Made by a program: the position numbers and the translations under genes. This document shows positions 38,320 to 47,657 of a stretch of DNA of 64,000 nucleotides, one piece after another. The notes beneath the pieces are model-generated. The model had not been told where the DNA came from, did not search any database, and saw nothing but the letters and a program-made list of their open reading frames with translations. Position 1 is the first letter of the stretch; every line of letters starts with the position of its first letter. The stretch comes from an uncultured Litorivicinus sp. (GTDB lineage Bacteria > Pseudomonadota > Gammaproteobacteria > Pseudomonadales > Litorivicinaceae): contig CACBSE010000003.1 of NCBI GenBank assembly GCA_902541775.1, forward strand, positions 1 to 64,000, given 5' to 3'.

Positions 38320-38867
38320 GGTCGCCTTTCATCCTCATACTTACCAAACATCCAGGCCGCGAAAAGCCCCGCGAAAGCAGGTAACCAGAATCCGGCAATG
38401 AAACGGAGTCCTGCTTGCTCCGTTCCCATTAATGGGATATCCCATATCAAGATCCGTTGGACGCCCAGCATAGACCAAGCGGTGATGTACGTGATTCCTA
38501 TTAGATAACCTAGCCCGCTACTCAGGAACATGTTGAGAATTGAGAACGAACTGGATGGTCCACCAGGCGTTACTGCACCGAGCATTGTCGCGTAGACCAC
38601 CTTCAACCATCCTTTGCGGTTTTGAATTGTTTTTTTTAGTTTCTCAGGGTCTAGCAATACCCAGAGTAATGATGCAACTCCTAGCGCCATGGTGATTCTG
38701 GGTAGCATTCCCAAAAGCATCTCTTCTTGAACCGCGAGAGCCGACATGAAACCGTCCTGCCCCTTTAGGTGGTAGCAATAATAGGCACCAAAGACGCAAA
38801 AGGCAGAGTAGGCGATTAGCTCAATCGTTGTTTTTTTTGATCTCTTATTCTTCCGGTTGATGCTCAT
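38313..38867 (-). CDS. Half-size permease-like membrane protein (YraQ/DUF318-like), partner of 37825-38319
   Basis: 184 aa multi-TM; MLGAVTPGGPSSSFSILNMFLSSGLGYLIGITYITAWSMLGVQRILIW, parallel to the neighbour motif; ORFs overlap by 7 nt. Confidence 0.65.
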   Translation of the reverse strand: MSINRKNKRSKKTTIELIAYSAFCVFGAYYCYHLKGQDGFMSALAVQEEMLLGMLPRITMALGVASLLWVLLDPEKLKKTIQNRKGWLKVVYATMLGAVTPGGPSSSFSILNMFLSSGLGYLIGITYITAWSMLGVQRILIWDIPLMGTEQAGLRFIAGFWLPAFAGLFAAWMFGKYEDERRPC

Positions 38868-39039
38868 GCCTTCTCTATGTTGGAAGTTTTTTAGGTTAAT
38901 TTATTTATTACGTATACCCTTTAATTAGCGAACCTTCACTCCTAAAGTGAAAAGATTTTGTTATGGGGCCAGGTGTCATTTGTTAGCAGAGTTACAGGCC
39001 AACATACCGTAATATCTGTGAGCGAATTGGGAGGATTTT

Positions 39040-39606
39040 ATGTCTGAAAAAACTGACTTGGTTGCTGGTGGTTCCGACGGGGAAGTCGTCTGGGAGAGGT
39101 GGCAGAAGAAGCGGGTTTTCGTTAGGGCGCTCGAGGGTACCTACGGAGAGTTAATGTCAGAGCTGTTTAATCAGCCTAGGGTCTACCGTACGCCGGACAT
39201 GAAATGGAAGGGTGGGCCACAAAACTACGGTAAGAAGGTCATTAACCCGCAGGCCGCAAAGGTTGCGCAATCGATCGAGACACATATCGATGTGTACGCG
39301 CCAGGTGGCTACGGACAGAAGCATGGTCATATGAACTCGGCTGTCTTTTTCGTTTTGAAGGGGAAAGGGCACGACGTTCATGACGGTCGCCGAATCGACT
39401 GGGAAGCAGGAGACGCGCTGATTGTAGAAAATGGCTGTGTCCACCAGCATTTTAATGATGACCCAGACGAGGAAGGCATCGTTCTCATTATGAAAGCCAA
39501 GCCACTGTTTCTCTTTATGCACATGATCTTCCAGAAGATGGTCGAGTATCCGCCGAAGACCGCAGTACCGGGCCACGAAGATTACGCCCCACCGACGTCG
39601 ATTTAA
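39040..39606 (+). CDS. Cupin domain-containing protein
   Basis: GGYGQKHGHMNSAVFFVLKGKGHDVHDGRRIDWEAGDALIVENGCVHQHFN. Confidence 0.85.
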   Translation: MSEKTDLVAGGSDGEVVWERWQKKRVFVRALEGTYGELMSELFNQPRVYRTPDMKWKGGPQNYGKKVINPQAAKVAQSIETHIDVYAPGGYGQKHGHMNSAVFFVLKGKGHDVHDGRRIDWEAGDALIVENGCVHQHFNDDPDEEGIVLIMKAKPLFLFMHMIFQKMVEYPPKTAVPGHEDYAPPTSI

Positions 39607-39619
39607 GAGGAGTTTAGGA

Positions 39620-40195
39620 ATGTTTGTTGATCCAACCGAGCGGGCTCGGGCAAAGAATGACTCCTTGTCTGTCGATTTTTACAGCCAGGCACTGGAGGCT
39701 TCTAAAGAGTTTCGTAAAGAATATGTGACACGTAAAAATATTGTAAAGTCGGATGAGATGCCGATGGAGCGTTCGGCGGATGGTCTGATTAAGCACATCA
39801 TCCGTGAAGAGATGAATACCAAAGAGTGCTGCCTAGACCTCTACATGCAGTTCATAGAGTCAGGTAAGGCGACCGGTACGAGTCGCCACTTGTCGGAGGA
39901 AGTCGCCTTCGTAATTGAAGGGGAGGGTTATGACCACCACTTTGACGTGAATTTCCATTGTGCCGACGAATTCATCTGGGAGTGGGAGACTACGCCTAAG
40001 GTGTTCGAGTGGAAGGCCGGTGACTTCATCTACATTCCACCATATTGCGCCCACAAGCGCTTCAACACCTCAAGCACAGAGGCGCGAATCGTGGTTATGA
40101 ACAGCCGGATGCCTCGGCTGATGGGGTTTGACTGGTTCGATCAATTGGAGCCCGCTAAAGGGTTCGAGGATTGTTGGGTGCCGCCCGAAGTTTGA
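39620..40195 (+). CDS. Cupin domain-containing protein
   Basis: SRHLSEEVAFVIEGEGYDHHFDVNFH...FEWKAGDFIYIPPYCAHKRFN. Confidence 0.85.
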   Translation: MFVDPTERARAKNDSLSVDFYSQALEASKEFRKEYVTRKNIVKSDEMPMERSADGLIKHIIREEMNTKECCLDLYMQFIESGKATGTSRHLSEEVAFVIEGEGYDHHFDVNFHCADEFIWEWETTPKVFEWKAGDFIYIPPYCAHKRFNTSSTEARIVVMNSRMPRLMGFDWFDQLEPAKGFEDCWVPPEV

Positions 40196-40249
40196 CTTAG
40201 AAAGACGGTTGTTGTTGGTTTTGGCACCAACAACCTATAGCTATGCAAT

Positions 40250-40441
40250 TCAATTACATTTGATGATCTTGCAAAGAGCTTCGTGGCGAGCCTTAGGGTC
40301 TTCAATCTTCTCGAATTCGTTCTTTAGCTTCATCGCGAAACGGATGGTATTAGCGATGGCGGAGAGCATTCCTTTTGGCTCTTCAGATTCATAAGCAGCT
40401 GTCGTTACTGTCATTGTGCAATAGTCTCTCATGTAATCCAA
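40250..40441 (-). CDS. Small hypothetical protein (about 54-63 aa)
   Basis: ORF MTVTTAAYESEEPKGMLSAIANTIRFAMKLKNEFEKIEDPKARHEALCKIIKCN; fills an otherwise empty gap; no family recognised. Confidence 0.35.
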   Translation of the reverse strand: MDYMRDYCTMTVTTAAYESEEPKGMLSAIANTIRFAMKLKNEFEKIEDPKARHEALCKIIKCN

Positions 40442-40516
40442 TTTAGAGATTTAAGTATATGACGCATAGCAGCAATTTTCAACTTTAGTATGTGTCGAAA
40501 AGAAACATTTCAACCA

Positions 40517-41506
40517 TCAAAGAGAGTATGACTCCATCGATGATGGGTGGAACAGTTCTTCCGCGTCTAGCCGGCGGCTCGACAATCTCTGGTTGTGGTG
40601 GTAATCGAGGAACTTATCGATGACGTGCTTGTTATTTTGGAAGCCGTACGTCCATAGCTCTGGCCCGAGCTCCTTACGAACGAAGTCAATCTGCTCGTCA
40701 AGGAGCGGCATCGTCATTTTACTCGCAGACGTATCAAGAATAGCTTCGAGCGCAACTTTCCTCGCCTCTTCGAACGCCTTATATAGGGATGCAGGTAGCC
40801 AAGGGTATTGGTTCACGATTTCTTTTTTAATTCCAAGGACATGCATGATTGGAAATATTTGCGTATTTTGGTAGTACTCGGCCACTGCCCCGAAGGTATC
40901 GGGGAACAGCCGGCCGTAGTCAGGGTTGGTATAGAAGTCTTTTGGCGGCCTAGGACCAATTAGCCCGTCAATCGTTCCGCTCGCCATTAACTCGTTCAGT
41001 GTGGTTCCTTCAGGGGCCTCTCTGTAGTCGAGACCCTCAGGCAGCTGTACCTTAATCTTCTCCGGACGCTTGGGATCAAACAAGCCGCCTCGAATCCAAT
41101 GAATAGCGGTCTGTGGGACACCGTAGTAATCCTCAAGGATTCCTCTTAACCAAACGTTTGCAGTGAGTTGATACTCCGTGACACCTAAGGTCTTTCCCTT
41201 CAGGTCACTCGGCTTGTCAATGTTAGCGTCGTTACGTGTAAAGATCGCGGCGTGTCTGAAAGCACGAGACAGAAACACCGGCACCGCGGTATACGGGAAG
41301 TCTGGATTACAAGCACCGACGCAGTAGGAAGAGAAAGAAAGTTCGCATACGTCGAATGACTGGAATCGAAAGGCACGGTAAAACATTTCCTCCGGGGAAA
41401 AGAACAAGTGATTCGGGTCGGCGCCCTCGATGGTAACCCGTCCGTCCGAGATAGGCCGGGTGCGGTCATAATTGCCTGTTGCTATTGTCAGATTGAGTTT
41501 ACTCAT
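40517..41506 (-). CDS. 4,5-dihydroxyphthalate decarboxylase (Pht5)-family / substrate-binding-like protein
   Basis: LTIATGNYDRTRPISDGRVTIEGADPNHLFFSPEEMFYRAFRFQSFDVCELSFSSY; KTLGVTEYQLTANVWLRGIL. Confidence 0.85.
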   Translation of the reverse strand: MSKLNLTIATGNYDRTRPISDGRVTIEGADPNHLFFSPEEMFYRAFRFQSFDVCELSFSSYCVGACNPDFPYTAVPVFLSRAFRHAAIFTRNDANIDKPSDLKGKTLGVTEYQLTANVWLRGILEDYYGVPQTAIHWIRGGLFDPKRPEKIKVQLPEGLDYREAPEGTTLNELMASGTIDGLIGPRPPKDFYTNPDYGRLFPDTFGAVAEYYQNTQIFPIMHVLGIKKEIVNQYPWLPASLYKAFEEARKVALEAILDTSASKMTMPLLDEQIDFVRKELGPELWTYGFQNNKHVIDKFLDYHHNQRLSSRRLDAEELFHPSSMESYSL

Positions 41507-41524
41507 CTTAGATTCCTTGCATCG

Positions 41525-42295
41525 CTACTGTGTTAATTCAGCCAACGTTCGTCGTGCGGTTATGCCTTGGTCCACCTTCAGATCGATCCCATTAATCGAG
41601 GCCGATGATGGGTTTGCTAGGAACCAGATCACGTCAGCAATTTCTTCGGGGGTGGTCGTTCGTCTGCGTAGATCACTGTTCTGGATTCTGCGGCTTTTGA
41701 ACGCCTCTTTGAAGCTTGGTGTGAGTCTGGTTTCAACCGAGGAGGGGCTTACCGTGTTGAAACGGATACTTTCTTGCGTGGTAGCCTGCCTCATAGACCA
41801 GTAGATCAATAATTCCTTTGATAGTTCATAGGCCCGCGCCGGCGTGAGACTATCGATGTCGAGAGTGTTGGCTAATTCGTACCTTGAGGCCTCTGCGAGT
41901 TGACGTAATTCGACTATATTTTGCTCCCATTTGGCCCCAGCACGGGAAGCTACGGTAGTAACTGAGCCTCCGGGCTTGATTTTTTTTAGTGCGGCATCGG
42001 TGAATGATTTCGTACCGAACCAATTTACTTGAAGGACAGCGCTATTGTTGCCAGGGGTCGGTGCGATTCCGGCGCAATTGATCAGCATATCGATATTTTT
42101 GGGGAGGGAGTGGACACATTCTGATACCGATTTGGATTCTGAAAGATCTAGGAAGCGATAGCTATCCTCGTCGGATGGTTCCCTGTCACAAACGATCGTA
42201 TATATCCCGTTAGCTTCAAAAATTTTTTGGGTCGCCCGCCCGATGCCATTTGTTGCTCCGGTAACTACCGCAACCATTGGTTTTGATTTCGGCAT
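41525..42295 (-). CDS. SDR family oxidoreductase
   Basis: VAVVTGATNGIGRATQKIFEANGIYTIVCDREP; AYELSKELLIYW (YxxxK). Confidence 0.92.
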   Translation of the reverse strand: MPKSKPMVAVVTGATNGIGRATQKIFEANGIYTIVCDREPSDEDSYRFLDLSESKSVSECVHSLPKNIDMLINCAGIAPTPGNNSAVLQVNWFGTKSFTDAALKKIKPGGSVTTVASRAGAKWEQNIVELRQLAEASRYELANTLDIDSLTPARAYELSKELLIYWSMRQATTQESIRFNTVSPSSVETRLTPSFKEAFKSRRIQNSDLRRRTTTPEEIADVIWFLANPSSASINGIDLKVDQGITARRTLAELTQ

Positions 42296-42780
42296 TAATT
42301 TTCACCCGCCAGGCTGTTTCTCAGTATCTCGAGCCCCGCTTTGAGGTTAGATAATTGCTCTGGGGTAAACGCTGTCAGCGGGCGATCGTTGATGGCTTTA
42401 GCGATTGGTATGAGTTTCGATTTGAGTCCGTGTCCTTTGTCGGTCAACTTAACGGTCATTTTTCGGCGATCTTCTGAGTCTCTTGTTCGAGTAAGTAGGC
42501 CTTGCTTTTCCATGCTGGCGAGCGCGGTGAATGTCGTTGACTCCTTCATTCCAACGGCGTTAGCGAGCTCGCGCTGCGTTACCTCGTCTTTTTCCCAGAG
42601 CACTCGAAGGAAATGGTACTGGCCGATTAAGATGCCATGCTCGGCGATCGCGTCTTGTAAGTTTCTGGTGTAGATCCTTGTAATTTCGCGAGCCAGGTAT
42701 GCTATCGAGTGATCGGTGAGAAACGATGATTGGTATGCTGAGTCTGTGTAGCTAGTTTCTGACATCTTTGTGGTCACCAT
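42295..42780 (-). CDS. MarR/SlyA family transcriptional regulator
   Basis: ILIGQYHFLRVLWEKDEVTQRELANAVGMKESTTFTALASMEKQGLLTRTRDSEDRRKMTVKLTDKG. Confidence 0.94.
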   Translation of the reverse strand: MVTTKMSETSYTDSAYQSSFLTDHSIAYLAREITRIYTRNLQDAIAEHGILIGQYHFLRVLWEKDEVTQRELANAVGMKESTTFTALASMEKQGLLTRTRDSEDRRKMTVKLTDKGHGLKSKLIPIAKAINDRPLTAFTPEQLSNLKAGLEILRNSLAGEN

Positions 42781-43565
42781 CCCAGTAGATTAATCGATGA
42801 GCGGTAGATGAGAGAGATGGCTATCAGACCTAGTGTGACCATCACGGCCCTCTCGAACAAAGCCTCTGAGACCTTGAATCGCATGCGCTCGCCTAGCCAG
42901 ATCCCAAGTAGCATGGGTACACAGATCGCAAAGGAACCCAGGAGCTGTGTGAGGCTGAAGGATCCCAGTACCGCTAGACCACCATACATTGGTAAAAACC
43001 CGCCCAGGTAAAGCAACGCGATCGCTTTCACAAAGTCGTCTTTCTTGAGGTTCTCGAGCGAGGATAGGTAGAGGACGAGTAGTGGTCCGACGAATGAAGT
43101 GGTGCCACCAACTACTCCCGCCGCGAGACCACCTAGGGGGCCACTGATTCCCTCTTTGTCCGGCGGAATTTTGAGTTTCCATTTTGTCGTACGTAACGCG
43201 ATGTTGATTAAAACGATGATCCCTAGACCAATTTTAATGACGTTCGAGTCCGCGCTTACCAGGACCTGTACACCCAGGCTGACACCAATTATTTGACCAA
43301 GCCCCAGCGGCCAGAATCGTTTTAGGTACTCGAGGCTCTTCCTTGAGAATTTGGCTTGGTAAATGTTAGACGCAAGCACCGGGACCGCCATCATTGGTAT
43401 CACGCTGAGGAGAGGCATGAATAGTGCGAGTAGTGGGGTGGCAAAGAGTGGCATACCGAACCCGAGAAACCCTTTGATGAGCCCCCCGAGAAATACAATC
43501 ACAGTGATGAAGAGGAGGGCCTCGATTGAGAGTGACACTAGTGCGTCCATCGGTCTTTGTGCCAC
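42774..43565 (-). CDS. TSUP family (TauE/SafE) permease
   Basis: VFLGGLIKGFLGFGMPLFATPLLALFMPL; GLAAGVVGGTTSFVGPLLVLYLSSL. Confidence 0.9.
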   Translation of the reverse strand: MAQRPMDALVSLSIEALLFITVIVFLGGLIKGFLGFGMPLFATPLLALFMPLLSVIPMMAVPVLASNIYQAKFSRKSLEYLKRFWPLGLGQIIGVSLGVQVLVSADSNVIKIGLGIIVLINIALRTTKWKLKIPPDKEGISGPLGGLAAGVVGGTTSFVGPLLVLYLSSLENLKKDDFVKAIALLYLGGFLPMYGGLAVLGSFSLTQLLGSFAICVPMLLGIWLGERMRFKVSEALFERAVMVTLGLIAISLIYRSSINLLGW

Positions 43566-43606
43566 ATCATTTTGATTTACCTATTAATTAAGGGCCTCGT
43601 TGACGA

Positions 43607-43618
43607 TTAGATACCTAA
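43607..43618. promoter_or_regulatory. SlyA/MarR-type near-palindrome TTAGATACCTAA
   Basis: TTAG-N4-CTAA in the divergent promoter of the TSUP-MarR-SDR operon and the Pht5-like gene. Confidence 0.5.
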
Positions 43619-43681
43619 GTAGTAGCGTTCTGCAAGTGGGCCACTTCAATAATAAAAACGCATTTAACTTACGGGGCATCC

Positions 43682-44668
43682 ATGCTGAAACTTACATTTG
43701 CCTGCCACGACTATGATCACGTTCGAGATATCTTTGAGCCAGAGGTGGTCACCGAAGGTGTAGAGCTTACCCAACTCAAGCTCCCGGTCGAAGAGATTTT
43801 TTTTAGGTTTATCAAGTTTGGGGAGTTCGAGATCTCGGAGCACTCGTTTGCAAAATACGTCAATTTAAGATCGAAAGGGCAGGCTCGAGGCGTCGCTATC
43901 CCGGTGTTTCCGTCCCGTGTGTTTCGCCACTCGGCTATCTATGTCCGGAGCGACTCAGACATCAAGACCCCGAAGGATCTGGAGAGCCGTCGGGTTGGTA
44001 TCCCCGAGTGGGGACAGACAGCGGGTGTTTATGTCAGGGGCGCTTTTGCGGATCAATTCGGTGTCCACCTGGGTTCAATTACGTGGGTGCAGTCTGGCGT
44101 CCACGAGCCCGGTAGGGCGGAGAAGGTTAAGTTTAATCTTCCCGATTGGGTGAATCTGCAACCAGACACTCAACATAATCTGAATGACCTGCTTCTGTCT
44201 GGTGCCGTTGACGCGGTAATTACGGCTCACCCGATACAGTCATTCAAAGATGACGACCCTCGTGTCGTCAGGATGTTTGAGGACCCGAGACAGATCGAGG
44301 GTGAGTATTTTCAAAAGACGCAGTGCTTCCCGATTATGCACACGATTGTGATTCGGAACGATGTTCTTGAAGAGAGCCCCTGGGTTGCGCAGACCATCTA
44401 TAAAGGTCTCGATCAGGCAAGAGCCCGTTGCGTGGGAAGGCTGAGCGATGCGACGGCATCTGCTGTCCCGATGCCTTGGGTCTTTTCAGCGATGAAAGAC
44501 TCTCAAGCTATGTATGGGGGTCACGACATTTGGAGCTACGGTATCGATGAAAACCGGACGACGCTCGAGACATTCGCAAGGTACTGCTATGAGCAGGGGG
44601 TCGCTGATAGATTGATGTCGCCGGAAGATCTTTTTTTTGAGAATACGTTTGAGTCTTTTAAGGTCTGA
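43682..44668 (+). CDS. 4,5-dihydroxyphthalate decarboxylase (Pht5)-family / substrate-binding-like protein, second copy
   Basis: LTFACHDYDHVRDIFEPEVVTEGVELTQLKLPVEEIFFRFIKFGEFEISEHSFAKYV; RRVGIPEWGQTAGVYVRGA. Confidence 0.85.
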   Translation: MLKLTFACHDYDHVRDIFEPEVVTEGVELTQLKLPVEEIFFRFIKFGEFEISEHSFAKYVNLRSKGQARGVAIPVFPSRVFRHSAIYVRSDSDIKTPKDLESRRVGIPEWGQTAGVYVRGAFADQFGVHLGSITWVQSGVHEPGRAEKVKFNLPDWVNLQPDTQHNLNDLLLSGAVDAVITAHPIQSFKDDDPRVVRMFEDPRQIEGEYFQKTQCFPIMHTIVIRNDVLEESPWVAQTIYKGLDQARARCVGRLSDATASAVPMPWVFSAMKDSQAMYGGHDIWSYGIDENRTTLETFARYCYEQGVADRLMSPEDLFFENTFESFKV

Positions 44669-44671
44669 TTG

Positions 44672-46585
44672 ATGAGTTTAGGTGGTTTTTTTAGCTCCGG
44701 GTTCGCCCGCCAACCGAAGGGTCTGGTTGGTTATGTATTGACCGCTTATGCGGCACTTTTTGTGCTCTGGTCGGCTTACGCGGCCGTTTTCTCGAGACTT
44801 GATGCGCTCGTGCTTGTGACCCTGTTCTTGTCTTTCATGTTGGTTCTCGTGTTTTCCACAATCGCAGCTGGGAGTGAGCGGCCCGAGGCTGATCCCGATC
44901 GGATCCCAGTCTATGACTGGGTTCTTGTCTTGTGCAGTATCTCTTGCGGTGTCTATTTCGCTCTGAATGCCGGTGCTATAGCTACCCGGATTACGCTGCT
45001 TGATCCTCTATCATTTACCGATATCACGTTCGCCAGTCTGTTGATCATTTTATGTCTCGAGGTGTGTCGTCGGACAGTGGGGTTACTGCTAACCGGTATT
45101 GTTGTCTGTTTTATGGTCTACAACCTTTACGGTCACGTGTTACCAGCCCCGTTTGGTCACGGGTATATCGGCTTTGAGCATTTCCTGGATATCATGATTT
45201 TTACAACCGATGGTCTGTTTGGTACTCCGCTGAGAGTTGCAGCGACCTATGTGCTTTTGTTTGTTTTGTTTGGGACATTTTTAGCGAACGCTGGGGGTGG
45301 TGAGTTTTTTAATAATCTTGCGGCCTCGGTTGCGGGCGCGCGGGTTGGGGGGCCGGCTAAGATCGCGGTCGTGTCCTCGGGCCTCTATGGGACTATTTCG
45401 GGTAGTCCGACATCGGATGTGGTGACGACCGGCTCGATTACGATCCCGATGATGAAGAAAATTGGTTACCCGGCGACGGTGGCTGGTGCTGTTGAAGTCG
45501 CGGCCTCGACGGGAGGGAGTATCCTTCCTCCGGTGATGGGGTCGGCGGCGTTTATTATGGCCGAATATACGGGTATCCCCTATCTTGATATCGTCGTGGC
45601 GTCGGCGATACCGGCGCTTTTATACTATTTCTCAGTTTACTCGCAGGTCCATTTCACATCCGTTCGTCTGGGGTTGAAGGGTCTCGATAAGAGTGCGGTG
45701 CCGCCTCTGTCACAGACAATGAAAAACGGTGGGTTGTTCTTGGTGCCGTTGGCTGCGATTGTCTGGGCCTTGTTCGAAGGATACAGCCCCACGTTCGTCG
45801 CTCTGTTCGGTGCGGTCGCCGTGATTGCGATCTCATTCTTCAGGAAACAAACGCGCTTGTCTGTTACACGGATTGTTGAGACCTTGGCGGAAACGGGGCG
45901 GCGCCTAGCACCCGTCGTCGGCGCATGCACTGCAGCCGGATTTGTAATCGGTGGTATTACCATGACGGGACTCGCGGCCAAGCTCTCAGCGCTCGTATTT
46001 CTAATGACCGGAGACGCCATTTGGCTAACACTGGTTGTTGCCGCAATTATGACGATCATCTTGGGTATGGGCATGCCGACAGTGAGTTCATATATTCTGG
46101 CCGCGGTCTTAATTGGTCCATTGCTGATTAAGCTAGGGTTACCAGAGATGGCTGCGCATCTGTTTTTACTCTATTACGCAGTCCTGTCTGCGATTACTCC
46201 ACCTGTCGCTGTCGCCGCTTTCGCGGCAGCCTCGATCGCGGACGATAACCCGATGAAGATATCGTTTAAGGGAGTTCAGTTCGCTGTGGGAGCGTTTTTA
46301 CTTCCTTTCTTTTTCGTCCTGGATCCTGCACTGTTGGGGGAGGGATCTGTGATCGAAGTAACGTGGGCGACATTGAGTGCGGTGCTTGCATTTCTCTTAA
46401 TCTCCGTTGCATCAGCAGGGTGCTTTAACAGTCCGTTGGGGACATTTCAGCGATTGTTAACTTTCGCTCTAGTCGTCCCGCTGTTGACGCCTGTTCTTGC
46501 TTATCAAAGCTTAGGATTTATCGCTGGTATTGGAATTTTGTTTTGGTTCTGGCTAAGAAGTAGAGCTAATGTAAGGGCGGATTAG
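44672..46585 (+). CDS. TRAP transporter fused permease (DctQM, TAXI type)
   Basis: 638 aa multi-TM; GTISGSPTSDVVTTGSITIPMMKKIGYPATVAGAVEVAASTGGSILPPVMGSAAFIMAEYTGIPY. Confidence 0.94.
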   Translation: MSLGGFFSSGFARQPKGLVGYVLTAYAALFVLWSAYAAVFSRLDALVLVTLFLSFMLVLVFSTIAAGSERPEADPDRIPVYDWVLVLCSISCGVYFALNAGAIATRITLLDPLSFTDITFASLLIILCLEVCRRTVGLLLTGIVVCFMVYNLYGHVLPAPFGHGYIGFEHFLDIMIFTTDGLFGTPLRVAATYVLLFVLFGTFLANAGGGEFFNNLAASVAGARVGGPAKIAVVSSGLYGTISGSPTSDVVTTGSITIPMMKKIGYPATVAGAVEVAASTGGSILPPVMGSAAFIMAEYTGIPYLDIVVASAIPALLYYFSVYSQVHFTSVRLGLKGLDKSAVPPLSQTMKNGGLFLVPLAAIVWALFEGYSPTFVALFGAVAVIAISFFRKQTRLSVTRIVETLAETGRRLAPVVGACTAAGFVIGGITMTGLAAKLSALVFLMTGDAIWLTLVVAAIMTIILGMGMPTVSSYILAAVLIGPLLIKLGLPEMAAHLFLLYYAVLSAITPPVAVAAFAAASIADDNPMKISFKGVQFAVGAFLLPFFFVLDPALLGEGSVIEVTWATLSAVLAFLLISVASAGCFNSPLGTFQRLLTFALVVPLLTPVLAYQSLGFIAGIGILFWFWLRSRANVRAD

Positions 46586-46614
46586 CAAAACTGCACAATA
46601 AGAAGGAAAGGTTC

Positions 46615-47607
46615 ATGGTGGGAATGAGAAAAGTAATAAAAACTGTGGTCGTTGGAACTTGTATAGGTCTAGCGTCTGTCAATGTGATCGCCAAAGATAA
46701 TTATATTCTGGCAGGAGCCAGTCCAGGCGGCTTATGGTCGCTTCTGGGAGCAGGTGTCGATAAGGCAATGCGTGCTAGTTATCCGAATGCGACAGTAACT
46801 TATCAGACCTCGGGCGGTGGCTTCGCTAATGCCGTGCAGGTTGCGTCTCAAAAGGTGGATTTCGGCATAATGCATGATGCAGAAGCGAAGATCGCCGCGA
46901 AAGGCACCGATCCTTACAAAGCGCCGGTCACTAATCTGCGTGCGATGGCTGTGATGTACAACTTTGGCGCATTCCAACCGATGGTCACTAAGGACTTCGC
47001 AGACAAGTACGGTATCTCTTCATATGAAGATCTGAAATCGAAGAAACCACCGGTTCGGTTGATTATAAATAAGCGAGGTATTATCGCGCACAATCAGGCG
47101 TTGGAAGTGTTGGCCGCATACGGCATCACTTTAAATGATATTGAATCATGGGGCGGTAGCGTTCAGTACTCGGGATCAAAGGGTATTGTTGAGCTTATGA
47201 AAAACCGTCAGGGTGACATGGTGATGAATAATCTCTTCGTCGGGCACTCGTCGATTCGTGATATGTTGAACTCAATGCCGATGGTCATGATGCCGGTATC
47301 ACAAGCGGTGAGGGATAAGGTCAGCGGTGCAATGGGAACCGGTCAGATGGTGATACCTGGCAAGGCCTACGATATCTTGTCTGATGATTACCCCACGTTG
47401 GCATTAACGGCAATGCTAGTTGTCAATTCTGATACGTCAACTGATGAGGTCTATAAGGTTACTAAGGCTCTCATCAACAATATTGGCGAGATTCAGGGCG
47501 TACACAAGGCAATGCGTGCGCTGAATCCGGAGATGATGGTTAAACAGAACGCGATCCCTTTCCATCCTGGGGCGGTTAGGGCCTACAAAGAAGCAGGGCT
47601 GATGTAA
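46615..47607 (+). CDS. TAXI family TRAP transporter solute-binding protein
   Basis: YILAGASPGGLWSLLGAGVDKAMRASYPNATVTYQTSGGGFANAVQVASQKVDFGI. Confidence 0.92.
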   Translation: MVGMRKVIKTVVVGTCIGLASVNVIAKDNYILAGASPGGLWSLLGAGVDKAMRASYPNATVTYQTSGGGFANAVQVASQKVDFGIMHDAEAKIAAKGTDPYKAPVTNLRAMAVMYNFGAFQPMVTKDFADKYGISSYEDLKSKKPPVRLIINKRGIIAHNQALEVLAAYGITLNDIESWGGSVQYSGSKGIVELMKNRQGDMVMNNLFVGHSSIRDMLNSMPMVMMPVSQAVRDKVSGAMGTGQMVIPGKAYDILSDDYPTLALTAMLVVNSDTSTDEVYKVTKALINNIGEIQGVHKAMRALNPEMMVKQNAIPFHPGAVRAYKEAGLM

Positions 47608-47622
47608 ACGGTCCACCTTCTT

Positions 47623-47653
47623 GAAAAGGCCCGGCTATTGTCCGGGCTTTTTC
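47623..47653 (+). terminator. Rho-independent terminator after the TAXI SBP (possibly bidirectional)
   Basis: GAAAAGGCCCGG-CTATTGT-CCGGGCTTTTTC hairpin with U-tract; convergent gene ends at 47658. Confidence 0.85.
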
Positions 47654-47657
47654 TAGC

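Noticed and set aside
45637-46074. 145-aa minus-strand ORF within the TRAP permease
   Set aside because: Antisense shadow of a strongly supported TAXI-TRAP fused permease gene.
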